Below, piece by piece: positions 8,926 to 18,377 of a DNA stretch of 64,000 nucleotides. Below the pieces are notes generated by a model. The model saw nothing but the letters and a program-made list of their open reading frames with translations, did not search any database and was not told where the DNA came from. Numbering within the stretch: the first letter of the stretch is position 1; every line of letters starts with the position of its first letter. This DNA is from Alistipes sp. GTDB lineage: Bacteria > Bacteroidota > Bacteroidia > Bacteroidales > Rikenellaceae. Location: assembly GCA_017547175.1 (NCBI GenBank), contig JAFYQI010000003.1:1-64000 (forward strand), written 5' to 3'. A program made the translations under genes and the position numbers.

Positions 8926-9250
8926 GGCGTCATCCACACCGCCAAAGGGTACTCGACCCGCTCTTCGCTACCCGGCGCTTACCCACTCCGTTTTGGTCGT
9001 ACGCAAGCGCCCTGGCGAGCGTTCGGCAACTACCGCTGTCGCTCATTATAGCCCCGTAGTGTCCAACAAGGGGTACAGACCCCCGGTAGCAAATTCTATA
9101 TATAAGTGTGTCTAACACATTATATAAAGGTATCTGCTACAAGCTTGCGGGGTCGTTAGCGCGTGGTGAAGCTGCACAGGCGGACGAATAGCTCCCGCGT
9201 GGGGTACGGCTGGCGGGTATGCTACGCACGAAAGTTGCTTCACATGTCCC
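8926..9250 (-). ncRNA. Candidate structured non-coding RNA of unrecognised family
   Basis: About 325 nt, almost wholly accounted for by seven adjacent stem domains. In plus coordinates they are 8926-8943 (GGCG/CGCC), 8947-8973 (GGGTA/TACCC), 8974-9011 (GGCGCTT/AAGCGCC), 9017-9044 (GAGCG/CGCTC with inner CGG/CCG), 9052-9073 (CCCC/GGGG), 9078-9154 (GACCCC/GGGGTC, then GTAGCA/TGCTAC, then TATATAA-TGTGT/ACACA-TTATATA), and 9166-9243 (GTGAAGC/GCTTCAC, then TAGC/GCTA, then CCCGC/GCGGG). A textbook promoter on the minus strand points into it. I looked for hallmarks of RNase P RNA, tmRNA, SRP RNA and a cobalamin riboswitch and found none. No convincing ORF is present. The 3' end is uncertain. Confidence 0.6.
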
Positions 9251-9254
9251 GCTA

Positions 9255-9285
9255 CAAAGATACAAAATTTAACCCCCGTTGTCAA
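9255..9285 (-). promoter_or_regulatory. Promoter of the candidate structured RNA
   Basis: On the minus strand TTGAC starts at 9285, exactly 20 bases separate the TTG from TATCTTTG (9262-9255), and the first stem of the folded region begins 12 bases downstream. This is among the best matches to the Bacteroidetes consensus in the window, and no protein gene lies behind it for ~580 bases. Confidence 0.75.
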
Positions 9286-9335
9286 GTATTTAGGGGTAAA
9301 TTTTTTAACTTTTCGCCTACTGCCTCACCCCGAAA

Positions 9336-9391
9336 ATTACAGATTACACGATTACAGGGGTGTGTAGCCTGTAATGCGTGTAATGCTGTAA
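9336..9391. repeat. ATTACA-type palindrome, copy B
   Basis: The arms ATTACAGATTACACGATTA+CAGG (9336-9358) and 9368-9391 fold into a ~23-bp imperfect stem with a GGTGTGTAG loop. Together with the inverted copy A it brackets the folded RNA region. Confidence 0.85.
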
Positions 9392-9702
9392 CAAACCCTT
9401 TCGGGGAGTACGCAGATCGAGGCCAGGAGGGTGAGCGAAATGTAAAACCGTGTATATCAATAGGTTTTGCAGACGCAACAACCGCAGCAGCCACCTCTAC
9501 CGACACGACCTACACGCAAAAATTACAGATTACACGATTACAGGGGCGTGTAGCCTGTAATGGGTGTAAGGTGAAAGGTGAAAGTTATTCGGTGGTTCTT
9601 GCAGCCACGCAACCAAATGGTGGGTGACGGCCTGGCCGGTGCTATGGCCCTTTTGTTACGCGATCTTTCAACGCGCAACCCTCAACTTTCAACTTTTTTT
9701 TC
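9392..9702. other. Gene-free stretch before the glutaminyl cyclase gene
   Basis: Apart from palindrome copy C I see no gene, RNA or promoter until the -7 box at 9703. A 154-codon open frame across 9163-9627 is made of the palindromes and is not credible as a gene. Confidence 0.6.
9522..9569. repeat. ATTACA-type palindrome, copy C (shortened)
   Basis: The left arm (9522-9544) is identical to copy B, and the loop differs by one base. The right arm stops after CCTGTAATGGGTGTAA (9554-9569), so the third word is missing. It is in direct orientation to copy B. Confidence 0.85.
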
Positions 9703-9710
9703 TATCTTTG
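9703..9710 (+). promoter_or_regulatory. -7 box four bases before an ATG
   Basis: TATCTTTG at 9703-9710 follows a T-run. The ATG starts at 9715, so the expected transcription start is at or next to the start codon. No -33 TTG is seen at the usual distance. Confidence 0.6.
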
Positions 9711-9714
9711 TAAG

Positions 9715-10512
9715 ATGAAACATCTTAAACTGCTATTTTTACTGGTTTTGGTGCTGCCGATCGCCTGCGCGTGCGGGCGCAAGGGGCGCACCAAAACCCC
9801 CGTCGAGCCGACCGAGCCGACCCACTATACCTTCCGCATCGTCAAGGAGTACCCCCACTCGCGTGAAGCCTACACGCAGGGGTTGCAGTATGCCGACGGA
9901 TTGCTCTGGGAGGGTACGGGCGAGTATGGCCGCTCCGTCCTCAAGACCACCGACCTGGCAAGCGGCAAGGAGGAGATCCTGCATCGCCTCCCCGACTCGG
10001 AGTTTGGCGAGGGTATCACCCTCCTCGGCGATCAGATCTACCAGCTCACCTGGACCGAGAACACCTGCCACGTTTACGACCGCAAGAGCCTCCGCAAGCT
10101 GCGCGACATCCGCTATGCGGGTGAGGGCTGGGGCCTTACGACCGATGGCCAGTGGCTCTACTTCTCGAACGGCTCGGCCTCGATCTATCGGCTCAACGCC
10201 GAGACCTTCCGCCGCGAAGGGTCGATCGTCGTGACCTACAAGGGAGTTCCGGTCGACTACATCAACGAATTGGAGTGGATCGAGGGCAAACTCTGGGCCA
10301 ACGTCTATCTCACGGAGCAGATCGCCATCATCGACCCCGCGACGGGCGTCATTGAGGGGATCGTCGAGCTCAAGGGGATCCTCCCCGAGCGTGAGAAGGA
10401 GCTCACGACCGACGTGCTGAACGGCATCGCCTACGACGCCGCCACGAAGCGCATCTTCATCACGGGCAAAAAGTGGCCCAAAATCTACGAAATAGAACTC
10501 ATCCAGCAATGA
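9715..10512 (+). CDS. Glutaminyl-peptide cyclotransferase, putative lipoprotein
   Basis: 265 residues. The family (glutamine cyclotransferase, Glu_cyclase_2) converts N-terminal Gln of peptides to pyroglutamate and folds as a beta-propeller. Family features seen are the opening [56 protein letters not shown] and [15 protein letters not shown] hydrophobic N-terminus ending in PIACAC looks like a lipoprotein signal, implying an envelope location. Its stop codon overlaps the metH start in ATGA, so the two are translationally coupled although their functions look unrelated. Confidence 0.85.
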   Translation: MKHLKLLFLLVLVLPIACACGRKGRTKTPVEPTEPTHYTFRIVKEYPHSREAYTQGLQYADGLLWEGTGEYGRSVLKTTDLASGKEEILHRLPDSEFGEGITLLGDQIYQLTWTENTCHVYDRKSLRKLRDIRYAGEGWGLTTDGQWLYFSNGSASIYRLNAETFRREGSIVVTYKGVPVDYINELEWIEGKLWANVYLTEQIAIIDPATGVIEGIVELKGILPEREKELTTDVLNGIAYDAATKRIFITGKKWPKIYEIELIQQ

Positions 10513-13500
10513 CAAACAGACTCTATACGGCGCTCGCGGAGCGCATCCTGCTGCTCGACGGTGGCTTTGGCACCATGATGCAGCAAAACCACTTCACCGA
10601 GGCCGACTACCGTGGGGCCCGCTTTGCGCACCACCCCACCCCCCTGAAGGGTTGCAACGACCTGCTCTCGCTGACCCAGCCCGAGGCGGTGGGCGAGATC
10701 CACGAGAAGTACCTGCGTGCAGGTGCCGACATCATCACCTGCAACTCGTTCAATGCCAACGCCATCTCCCTCTCCGACTACTCCCTTTCGGACTATGCCC
10801 GCGAGATCGCTGCTGCATCGGCCCGTTTGGCACGCGGTTGTGCCGACCGCTTCACGCAGCAAAACCCCTCGAAGCCCCGCTTCGTCGCAGGCTCGGTAGG
10901 CCCGACGAACCGCACCGCTTCGCTCTCGGCCGATGTGCAGAACCCCGCCGCCCGTGAGGTGACCTTCATGGAGCTGGTAGCCGCCTACCGTGCCCAGATT
11001 GAGGGGCTCGTGGAGGGTGGTGTCGATCTGATCCTCATCGAGACGGTCTTCGATACGCTCAACTGCAAGGCGGCCCTCTACGCCATCGAGGAGGCGGGCG
11101 TGAAGCTCCCCGTGATGGTTTCGGGTACGCTGGCCGACAAGAGCGGCCGCACCCTCTCGGGTCAGACGGTCGAGGCCTTTGCCGCCTCGGTCAGCCATGC
11201 CAACCTGCTGTCGGTGGGTCTGAACTGCGCCTTTGGTGCGCGTGAGCTGCTGCCCTACATCGAACGCCTGGCCAAGGTGGCCCCGTGCCGCATCTCGGCA
11301 CACCCCAACGCGGGCCTTCCGAACCTGATGGGTGGCTACGACGAGACCCCGGCGATGTTTGCCGAGGATATCCGTCACTACCTGGAGCGTGGACTGCTGA
11401 ACATCGTGGGTGGTTGCTGCGGCACCACTCCGCAACATATCTTCGAGCTGCAAAAGATCGTGGGACAGTACACTCCGCGTGAGCTCCCCGCAACGAATCC
11501 CGTGACCCGTCTGAGTGGCTTGGAGCCGCTGGAGATTACGCCCGAGAAGAACTTTATCAACGTGGGCGAGCGCACCAACGTTGCCGGCTCGGCCAAGTTT
11601 GCCCGCCTGATCCGCGAGAAACGCTACGAGGAGGCCCTCTCGGTGGCTCGTGCCCAGGTGGAGGCCGGCGCACAAGTGATCGACGTCTGCATGGACGACG
11701 GCATGATCGACGGTGTGGAGGCGATGCGTACCTTCCTCAGCTTAGCAGCCTCGGAGCCCGAGATTGCCCGCGTGCCGGTGATGATCGACTCGTCGCGCTG
11801 GGAGGTGATCGAGGCCGGACTGCAACTCACGCAGGGACGCTCGGTCGTGAACTCTATCTCGCTCAAGGAGGGTGAGGAGGCCTTCCTCGAAAAGGCCCGC
11901 AAGATTCGCCGCTATGGGGCTGCCGTGGTGGTGATGCTCTTCGACGAGGAGGGACAGGCCGAGCGCTACGAGCGCAAGGTCGCCGTGGCCGAGCGCGCCT
12001 ACAAGCTCCTCACCGAGGATGGATTCCCTGCCGAAGCGATCATCTTCGACCCCAACATCCTGGCCGTAGCTACGGGTATGCCCGAGCATGACGGCTATGC
12101 CAAGGCCTTCATCGACGCCACACGCACGATCAAGGAGCGCTGTCCGCATGTGAAGATCTCGGGGGGTGTGTCGAACCTCTCGTTCTCGTTCCGTGGCAAC
12201 AACACCGTCCGCGAAGCGATGCACGCCGTATTCCTCTACCACGCCATCCGGGCGGGTATGGAGATGGGTATTGTCAACCCCGAGCTGCTGCGCATCTACG
12301 ACGACATCCCGCAGGAGCTCCTTGAGCGAGTGGAGGATGTGATCCTCTGCCGCCGTGCCGATGCCGCCGAGCGACTGACCGACTACGCCCAACAACTCAA
12401 AGCGACCACCACGGAGCGTCAAACCGTCACCGATGCGTGGCGCAACGAATCGCTGGAGCGACGACTCGAATATGCCCTTCTGAAGGGTATCACCGACTAT
12501 ATTGAGGCCGACACGGAGGAGGCCTACCAACAGCTCAACAGCCCGATCGGGGTGATCGACGGGATGCTAATGCCCGCCATGGAGCAGGTGGGACGCCTCT
12601 TTGGTGAGGGTAAGATGTTCCTGCCGCAGGTCGTGAAGAGTGCCCGCGTGATGAAGCGTGCCGTGGCTGTGCTGACCCCCTACATCGAGCAGGGCAGCGC
12701 CCGTCCGCAACGTGCAGGACGCATCGTCATCGCCACGGTCAAGGGCGATGTGCACGACATCGGCAAAAACATCGTTTCGGTCGTTATGGCCTGCAACGGA
12801 TTCGAGATCAAGGATCTGGGTGTGATGGTCGAGGCGGAGGCCATTGTCAACGAGGCGGTCGCCTTTGAGGCCGACGCCATCTGCCTGAGTGGTCTGATTA
12901 CCCCCTCGCTCGACGAGATGATCACCGTCTGCCGTGCCCTCGAGGAGCGTGGATTGACTATTCCCGTCGTGGTGGGTGGAGCTACCACTTCGCCGCTGCA
13001 TACGGCCGTAAAGATGGCCCCCCACTATCGGGGTATCGTGGCCCACTCGGCCAATGCCAGCCAGAACAGCCGCATCCTGCAACGCCTATTGGGCGAGGAG
13101 GGTGAAGCCTATGCTGCCGAGATCCGTGCCGAGCAGGAGGCCCTGCGCGAAGCACACCGCGCCGCCGAACAACGTCGCCAACTCCTGCCGTTGGAGGAGG
13201 CCCGCACGCTGGGCCGACAGACCGTACACCATACCCCCATTGAGCCGCTGCACACGGGTCGCCTGATGTTCCATGACGTGGCGATCGAGGAGGTGGAGCC
13301 GCTCATCAATTGGAGCTTCTTCTTTGCCGCCTGGGGGCTGAAGGGGCGCTACCCCGAACTGCTCGACCACCCCGAAAAGGGGGAGGAGGCCCGCAAGCTC
13401 TTCGCCGATGCCCAAGCGCTGCTGAGCGAGATCAAGGCCAAGAAGTCGCTCACGCTGCAGGGCGTAGCTGCCATCTACCCCGCCCGATCGGAAGGGGACG

Positions 13501-14105
13501 ATATCGTCGTGCAGGGCAAGCGCCGCGAGGTGCGCCTAGCCATGCTACGCAACCAAACCCGAGGCGAGGATAACCGCTCGCTGGCCGACTACATCGCCAC
13601 GGAGGGTGACCACATCGGCTGCTTTGCCGTGACGGCCGGTCTGGGCTTAAAGGAGCTCACCGAGCAGTTCCGCGAAGCGGGTGACGACTACCGCGCCATG
13701 CTCGCCAAACTCCTGACAGATCGCCTCACAGAGGCCTTTATGGAGCACGTACACCGCTTTATCCGCCGCGATATGTGGGGCTACGAGCAGGGGGAACACC
13801 TGACGCCCGAAGCGTTGATCAGCGAGCAATACCAGGGTCGTCGCATGGCCCTCGGCTACCCCGCCACCCCCGACCATTCGCTCAAACGCGAACTCTTTGA
13901 CCTGCTTTCGGTCGAGGTGCTGACCCGCATGCGTCTGACAGAGAATTGGATGATCGACCCCGCCGAGGCGTTGTGTGGCCTGTTAATTCCCGATGGTGAG
14001 TACTTCTCGATCGGCACGATCGATGCGGAGCAGCTCGCCGACTATGCTCGCCGTCGCGGATTGGACGCCGAGACCGTTAAAAAGCTTATTCCCAACAACC
14101 TATGA
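10509..14105 (+). CDS. metH: Cobalamin-dependent methionine synthase
   Basis: 1198 residues, the full four-module enzyme that transfers the methyl group of 5-methyltetrahydrofolate to homocysteine through cobalamin. Modules in order: homocysteine-binding barrel with zinc cysteines ([10 protein letters not shown] and [11 protein letters not shown]); pterin-binding barrel starting at [11 protein letters not shown] (~residue 355); cap and cobalamin domain with the cobalt-ligand His in GDVHDIGKN (~residue 750); C-terminal SAM-dependent reactivation domain with [16 protein letters not shown]. The latter usually reads CPDH; here the Cys is Thr. I chose the ATG at 10509 because it overlaps the preceding stop (ATGA) and fits the family start. 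Activity requires B12. The next gene, metF, makes its substrate. Confidence 0.97.
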   Translation: MTNRLYTALAERILLLDGGFGTMMQQNHFTEADYRGARFAHHPTPLKGCNDLLSLTQPEAVGEIHEKYLRAGADIITCNSFNANAISLSDYSLSDYAREIAAASARLARGCADRFTQQNPSKPRFVAGSVGPTNRTASLSADVQNPAAREVTFMELVAAYRAQIEGLVEGGVDLILIETVFDTLNCKAALYAIEEAGVKLPVMVSGTLADKSGRTLSGQTVEAFAASVSHANLLSVGLNCAFGARELLPYIERLAKVAPCRISAHPNAGLPNLMGGYDETPAMFAEDIRHYLERGLLNIVGGCCGTTPQHIFELQKIVGQYTPRELPATNPVTRLSGLEPLEITPEKNFINVGERTNVAGSAKFARLIREKRYEEALSVARAQVEAGAQVIDVCMDDGMIDGVEAMRTFLSLAASEPEIARVPVMIDSSRWEVIEAGLQLTQGRSVVNSISLKEGEEAFLEKARKIRRYGAAVVVMLFDEEGQAERYERKVAVAERAYKLLTEDGFPAEAIIFDPNILAVATGMPEHDGYAKAFIDATRTIKERCPHVKISGGVSNLSFSFRGNNTVREAMHAVFLYHAIRAGMEMGIVNPELLRIYDDIPQELLERVEDVILCRRADAAERLTDYAQQLKATTTERQTVTDAWRNESLERRLEYALLKGITDYIEADTEEAYQQLNSPIGVIDGMLMPAMEQVGRLFGEGKMFLPQVVKSARVMKRAVAVLTPYIEQGSARPQRAGRIVIATVKGDVHDIGKNIVSVVMACNGFEIKDLGVMVEAEAIVNEAVAFEADAICLSGLITPSLDEMITVCRALEERGLTIPVVVGGATTSPLHTAVKMAPHYRGIVAHSANASQNSRILQRLLGEEGEAYAAEIRAEQEALREAHRAAEQRRQLLPLEEARTLGRQTVHHTPIEPLHTGRLMFHDVAIEEVEPLINWSFFFAAWGLKGRYPELLDHPEKGEEARKLFADAQALLSEIKAKKSLTLQGVAAIYPARSEGDDIVVQGKRREVRLAMLRNQTRGEDNRSLADYIATEGDHIGCFAVTAGLGLKELTEQFREAGDDYRAMLAKLLTDRLTEAFMEHVHRFIRRDMWGYEQGEHLTPEALISEQYQGRRMALGYPATPDHSLKRELFDLLSVEVLTRMRLTENWMIDPAEALCGLLIPDGEYFSIGTIDAEQLADYARRRGLDAETVKKLIPNNL

Positions 14106-15067
14106 ATGTTGTAGAACGCATACACGAAGCCCAGCGCACCCACACGACGCGCTTTGCCTTCGAGCTACTTCCGCCCCTGAAGGGTGACGGCATGGAGGGC
14201 ATTGCGGCCACGATCGACCGCCTGATGCCCTACAACCCGGCCTACATCAACGTCACTTTCCACCGCGAGGTGTTGAAGCAGGTGACCCTACCCGATGGCA
14301 CGATCAAGAGTCATGTCGTGCGTCGTCGTCCGGGCACGGTGGGTATTGCCACGGCCATCCGTGAACGCTACGGCGTGGAGGTGGTCCCGCACCTGATCTG
14401 TGGCGGTCACTCGCGCTACGATATCGAGGACGCCCTGATCGACCTCGACTTTTTGGGGCTGCACAATGTCCTCGCCCTGCGTGGTGACGCCTTCACAGGC
14501 GAAAAGCAGTTCAAAGCCCACCCCGAAGGGTATGCCCATGCGGTGGATCTGGTACGCCAGATTGCCGCCATGAACCGCGGTGAGTTTGTCGATGGTGAGG
14601 TGGAGCTCACCCACCGTTCGAGCTTTACGATCGGCGTGGCGGGTTACCCCGAAAAACACGGCGACGCCCTCACGCTGGAGGAGGATCTCCGACACCTCAA
14701 AGCCAAGGTCGATGCCGGAGCCGACTACATCGTCACGCAGCTCTTCTTCGACAACAGCCGCTTCTTCGACTTTGTACGTCGCTGCCGCGAGCTCGGTATC
14801 ACGGTCCCCATCATCCCGGGACTGAAACCCCTCTCGACTCTCAAGCACCTCACGCTGCTGCCCGCCACCTTCGGGTGTCACATTCCAGACGAGCTGGCTC
14901 GCGAGGTACGTGCCCATGCCGAGGACAAGGCCGCCATCCGACAAATCGGTACGGAGTGGGCCATCCGACAGAGCCGTGAGCTGATCGAGGCGGGTGTTCC
15001 CGTGCTGCATTACTACTCGATGGGCAAAGCTGAAAACATCGAGCAGATTGCCAAAACGATTTTTTAA
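14102..15067 (+). CDS. metF: 5,10-methylenetetrahydrofolate reductase
   Basis: 321 residues. MetF reduces methylene-THF to methyl-THF with a flavin cofactor and supplies metH. Family features are the N-terminal [11 protein letters not shown], the barrel strand [27 protein letters not shown], the NVLALRGD motif, GVAGYPEKH, and [14 protein letters not shown]. The canonical FEFFPPK opening is altered to FELLPPLK. Its ATG overlaps the metH TGA (ATGA), so the pair is coupled. A 6-bp perfect hairpin TTGAGC/GCTCAA follows at 15068-15083 without a T-run. Confidence 0.96.
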   Translation: MNVVERIHEAQRTHTTRFAFELLPPLKGDGMEGIAATIDRLMPYNPAYINVTFHREVLKQVTLPDGTIKSHVVRRRPGTVGIATAIRERYGVEVVPHLICGGHSRYDIEDALIDLDFLGLHNVLALRGDAFTGEKQFKAHPEGYAHAVDLVRQIAAMNRGEFVDGEVELTHRSSFTIGVAGYPEKHGDALTLEEDLRHLKAKVDAGADYIVTQLFFDNSRFFDFVRRCRELGITVPIIPGLKPLSTLKHLTLLPATFGCHIPDELAREVRAHAEDKAAIRQIGTEWAIRQSRELIEAGVPVLHYYSMGKAENIEQIAKTIF

Positions 15068-15102
15068 TTGAGCCGACGCTCAACTCCAAACTCTCAACTC
15101 GC

Positions 15103-16218
15103 ATGAACGTCATCGACTTCCGTCGCCACCTGCACCGCCATCCCGAACTCTCGTTCGAGGAGCACCAAACGGCTGCCTTTATCCGCAAGGCGCTCACCGA
15201 GGCGGGTATCGAACACCGCCCGATCGCCACGACAGGTACGTTGGCCATCATTCGTGGCCGACACACCGACGCTGCAACCGAGCGCCGAGCCGTCATTCTG
15301 CGTGCCGACATCGACGCCCTGCCCGTCGAGGAGCAGACTACTCTTCCCTTCGCCTCCGAAAATCGGGGTGTGATGCACGCCTGTGGCCACGATATGCACG
15401 CCGCCACTCTCTATGGTGCGCTGTGTGCCCTGAACCAAAACCCCGACTTTGCTGGTACGATCTTCGGCATCTTTCAACCGGGTGAGGAGTGCAACCCGGG
15501 AGGAGCTTCGCTGGTACTGAAAGAGGAGCCCTTCGCCGACTATGAGATCCTTGCCTGCATCGGCGAACATGTCGAGTGGCAGCTGGAGGTGGGCGAGATC
15601 GGCCTCAAAGCGGGCAAATACATGGCTTCGAGCGACGAGTTGCGCTTCACGGTCGCAGGTGTGGGCGGACATGGTGCAATGCGCCACCTGCTGAAAGACC
15701 CCATTGCCGCCTCGGCGACGCTCATCACGCGCCTTTTGGCCCTCAACGGCGAGGAGCAGGTGCTCTCGATCGGCCACGTCGAGGCCCTTGGCGCCACGAA
15801 CGTCATCCCCGACAAGGTTCGTCTGGAGGGTACGCTCCGCACCTTTGACGAAAAGAATCGCCGCGCTCTGCACCGCCAGATCGGCGACCTGATGGCTGCC
15901 AACGATGCCGAACACGGTGTACAGACCTCGTTCGACCTGAGTGAGGGTTACCCCTGCGTGGTCAATAACGAAGAGCTGGTCACATTGGCCGAGGAGATTG
16001 CCCACCAAGCGGGACTTCGTGTCGAGCACCTCGGTCTGCGCTTCACGGCCGAAGATTTCGGCTTCTACACCCTGCGCTTCCCCTCGCTCTTCTTCCGCCT
16101 GGGAGTCGGCAAAGCGGCCGGCCGATCGCATACGGCACACTTCGCCCCCGATGAAGCAGCCCTGCAACACGGCGTTCAACTGATGCAAGAACTCGCATAT
16201 AGCCTGCTGAAACGATGA
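15103..16218 (+). CDS. M20 family amidohydrolase (N-acyl-amino-acid or peptide deacylase)
   Basis: 371 residues, a two-metal amidohydrolase of the M20D group, probably cytoplasmic. Metal-binding and catalytic features are HLHRHPELSFEE at the start, RADIDALPVEE, the HACGHDMHAA metal site, and the QPGEECNPGG carboxylate motif. A lid/dimerisation domain is inserted around 170-290 (VGGHGAMRHL), and a late metal His lies in SHTAHFAPDE. The family removes acyl groups from N-acyl amino acids, hippurate or diaminopimelate derivatives; which one is not resolvable here. Its stop overlaps the start of rnr in ATGA. Confidence 0.9.
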   Translation: MNVIDFRRHLHRHPELSFEEHQTAAFIRKALTEAGIEHRPIATTGTLAIIRGRHTDAATERRAVILRADIDALPVEEQTTLPFASENRGVMHACGHDMHAATLYGALCALNQNPDFAGTIFGIFQPGEECNPGGASLVLKEEPFADYEILACIGEHVEWQLEVGEIGLKAGKYMASSDELRFTVAGVGGHGAMRHLLKDPIAASATLITRLLALNGEEQVLSIGHVEALGATNVIPDKVRLEGTLRTFDEKNRRALHRQIGDLMAANDAEHGVQTSFDLSEGYPCVVNNEELVTLAEEIAHQAGLRVEHLGLRFTAEDFGFYTLRFPSLFFRLGVGKAAGRSHTAHFAPDEAALQHGVQLMQELAYSLLKR

Positions 16219-18371
16219 AAAAAGAGAAACGCAAAGGCCGTCGCCACGATCGCGCCTCGGTCATCATCAACCTCTTTCGGGAGTTCCCGAACAACAAATT
16301 CTCCTTAAAGCACCTGGCTGCCGCCTCGGGCGGTGCCGGCCGTGACGGCATGCGCGAAACCCTCGCCATCCTCGACCAACTCTACGACGAGGGGGTCATC
16401 GAGGAGTGTGCCCGCCACAAATATCGCCTCACGAATCGCCACCTGCCCCACTACGAGGGTGTGTGCGACATGATCGCAAGCGGCTCGATCTACGTCAAGG
16501 TCGAGGAGTTGGAGAACGATATCTTTGTCAATCAACGCAATACCTACGGAGCTCTGGAGGGTGATCGTGTCGAGGTGGTGGTCATGCACCGCAGCCGCGA
16601 CGGCAAACTCGAGGGCGAGATCACTCGCATCCTCGAACGCAGCACGAAACCCTATGTGGGTGTTGCCGAGGTGGGGGCACACCAGATCTTTGTCCGTCCC
16701 GACTCGCGCCGTCTGCCCTGCGACATCTACCTGCCGAAGAAGCGCTACCCCGAGGTGCGCGATGGCGAGAAGGTGGTAGTCCGCATTGTGGAGTGGACGC
16801 CTGGTGCGAAGAGTCCCCTGGGCGAACTGGTTGAGCGTCTGGGTATGGCCGGCAACAACGACACGGAGATGCACGCCATCCTGGCCGAGTACGACCTGCC
16901 GTACCGCTTCGAGGAGGAGGTCGAGGAGGCTGCCCGCAAGATGCGTGGCGAGATCACCCAAAAGGAGATCGACGCGCGCCGTGACTTCCGCGGTGTGACC
17001 ACCCTGACGATCGACCCTGCCGATGCCAAAGATTTTGACGATGCCCTCTCGCTCCGCAAGCTCCGTGACGGGGTTTGGGAGGTGGGTGTCCACATTGCCG
17101 ATGTGACGCACTACGTCCGCCCCCACTCGATCATCGACGAGGAGGCCCAGGCACGCGGCACGTCGGTCTATCTGGTCGATCGCACCATCCCGATGCTACC
17201 CGAGAGGCTCTGCAACGAGCTCTGCTCGCTCCGTCCGAACGAGGCAAGCCTCTGCTTTTCGGCCGTCTTTACCCTCAACGAAGAGGGCGAGGTACTCGAA
17301 GAGTGGTTTGGTCGCACGGTGATCTACTCCGATCGCCGCTTTGCCTACCAGGAGGCGCAACAGATCATCGAGACGGGCCAAGGCGACTATGCCGAGGAGA
17401 TTCTGACGCTCCACCGCCTGGCTCAGAAGATGCGTACCCAGCGCTTCAAGAGCGGCGCCATTGCCTTCGAGGGCGAGGAGATGAAGTTCCGCCTCGACGA
17501 GTCGGGCAAGCCCATCGAGGTCTATTTCAAGGTGCAGCAGGAGGCCAACCAACTGATCGAGGAGTTCATGCTCCTGGCCAACCGCCGTGTCGCCGAATTC
17601 TGTGCCCACCGCATCTCGGAGAAGGGGCGCAAGACTCCGCGCACGATGATCTACCGTGTCCACGACGTGCCGAGTGACGAGAAGCTCGACCGCTTCCGCG
17701 AATTTGCCCTGCGCTTCGGCCATTTGTTCCGTGCCTCGAAGGGTCGTGCCATTGCCAAGGAGATGAACAAACTGCTCGACAAGGTCAAAGGGTCGGCCGA
17801 ATCGAATGCCCTCTCGACGATGGCTATTCGTTCGATGGCCAAGGCGGTCTATTCGACCGATAACGTGGGTCACTACGGCCTCGCCTTCCCCTATTATACG
17901 CACTTCACGTCGCCCATTCGTCGCTACCCCGATATGCTCGTCCATCGCCTGCTGGCGCACTACCTCGACGGTGGTAAGTCGGCCGACAAAGCCTCGCTGG
18001 AGGCCCTCTGCGAACACGCTTCGGAGCGTGAGGTGGTAGCTGCCGATGCCGAACGCGCCTCGATCAAATACAAGATGGTCGAATTCATGAAGGAGCATCT
18101 GGGCGAGGAGTTCACGGGCCACATCTCGGGCATGAGCGAATGGGGTGTCTATATCGAATTGGAGGATACCCACATCGAGGGTATGTCCTACCTACGCGAC
18201 ATCCAAAGCGACTATTTCCGCTTCGACGCCGAACGCTACGAACTGCAAGGCCAACGCTCGGGCGTGCGCCTCACGCTGGGCGATGAGATGCGTGTGCGTG
18301 TCGTCCGTGCCGACCTCGAAAAACGCCAACTCGACTTTGAGGTACTCTCCTACCGTAAAATCCGCAATTAA
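16215..18371 (+). CDS. rnr: Ribonuclease R
   Basis: 718 residues. RNase R is the processive 3'-to-5' exoribonuclease that can degrade structured RNA. A basic N-terminus and a winged-helix segment (residues ~15-75) precede two cold-shock-like OB domains. The RNB catalytic domain carries the TIDPADAKDFDDALS acidic cluster near 265-280 and the YTHFTSPIRRYPDMLVHR motif near 565. A C-terminal S1 domain (~635-715; GHISGMSEWGVYIEL) ends the protein. Translation is probably coupled to the amidohydrolase through ATGA. The next gene begins 6 bases downstream. Confidence 0.97.
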   Translation: MKKEKRKGRRHDRASVIINLFREFPNNKFSLKHLAAASGGAGRDGMRETLAILDQLYDEGVIEECARHKYRLTNRHLPHYEGVCDMIASGSIYVKVEELENDIFVNQRNTYGALEGDRVEVVVMHRSRDGKLEGEITRILERSTKPYVGVAEVGAHQIFVRPDSRRLPCDIYLPKKRYPEVRDGEKVVVRIVEWTPGAKSPLGELVERLGMAGNNDTEMHAILAEYDLPYRFEEEVEEAARKMRGEITQKEIDARRDFRGVTTLTIDPADAKDFDDALSLRKLRDGVWEVGVHIADVTHYVRPHSIIDEEAQARGTSVYLVDRTIPMLPERLCNELCSLRPNEASLCFSAVFTLNEEGEVLEEWFGRTVIYSDRRFAYQEAQQIIETGQGDYAEEILTLHRLAQKMRTQRFKSGAIAFEGEEMKFRLDESGKPIEVYFKVQQEANQLIEEFMLLANRRVAEFCAHRISEKGRKTPRTMIYRVHDVPSDEKLDRFREFALRFGHLFRASKGRAIAKEMNKLLDKVKGSAESNALSTMAIRSMAKAVYSTDNVGHYGLAFPYYTHFTSPIRRYPDMLVHRLLAHYLDGGKSADKASLEALCEHASEREVVAADAERASIKYKMVEFMKEHLGEEFTGHISGMSEWGVYIELEDTHIEGMSYLRDIQSDYFRFDAERYELQGQRSGVRLTLGDEMRVRVVRADLEKRQLDFEVLSYRKIRN

Positions 18372-18377
18372 ACACCC

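Noticed and set aside
8930-9118. 62-codon minus-strand frame inside the structured RNA
   Set aside because: No recognisable features, and the sequence is explained by base-paired stems.
8926-9250. RNase P RNA, tmRNA, or SRP RNA
   Set aside because: I found no GAGGAAAGTCC/ACAGAA core, no tRNA-like ends or tag-peptide frame, and no GGAAGGAAGCAGCC-type SRP motif. 6S RNA cannot be fully excluded by eye.
8880-9260. Cobalamin riboswitch controlling metH
   Set aside because: The promoter and RNA face away from metH, and no B12-box (GCCACTG-type) sequence is seen.
9163-9627. 154-codon plus-strand frame containing two near-identical KLQITRLQG segments
   Set aside because: The repeated peptide is just the translation of palindrome copies B and C, and the frame begins inside the folded RNA region.
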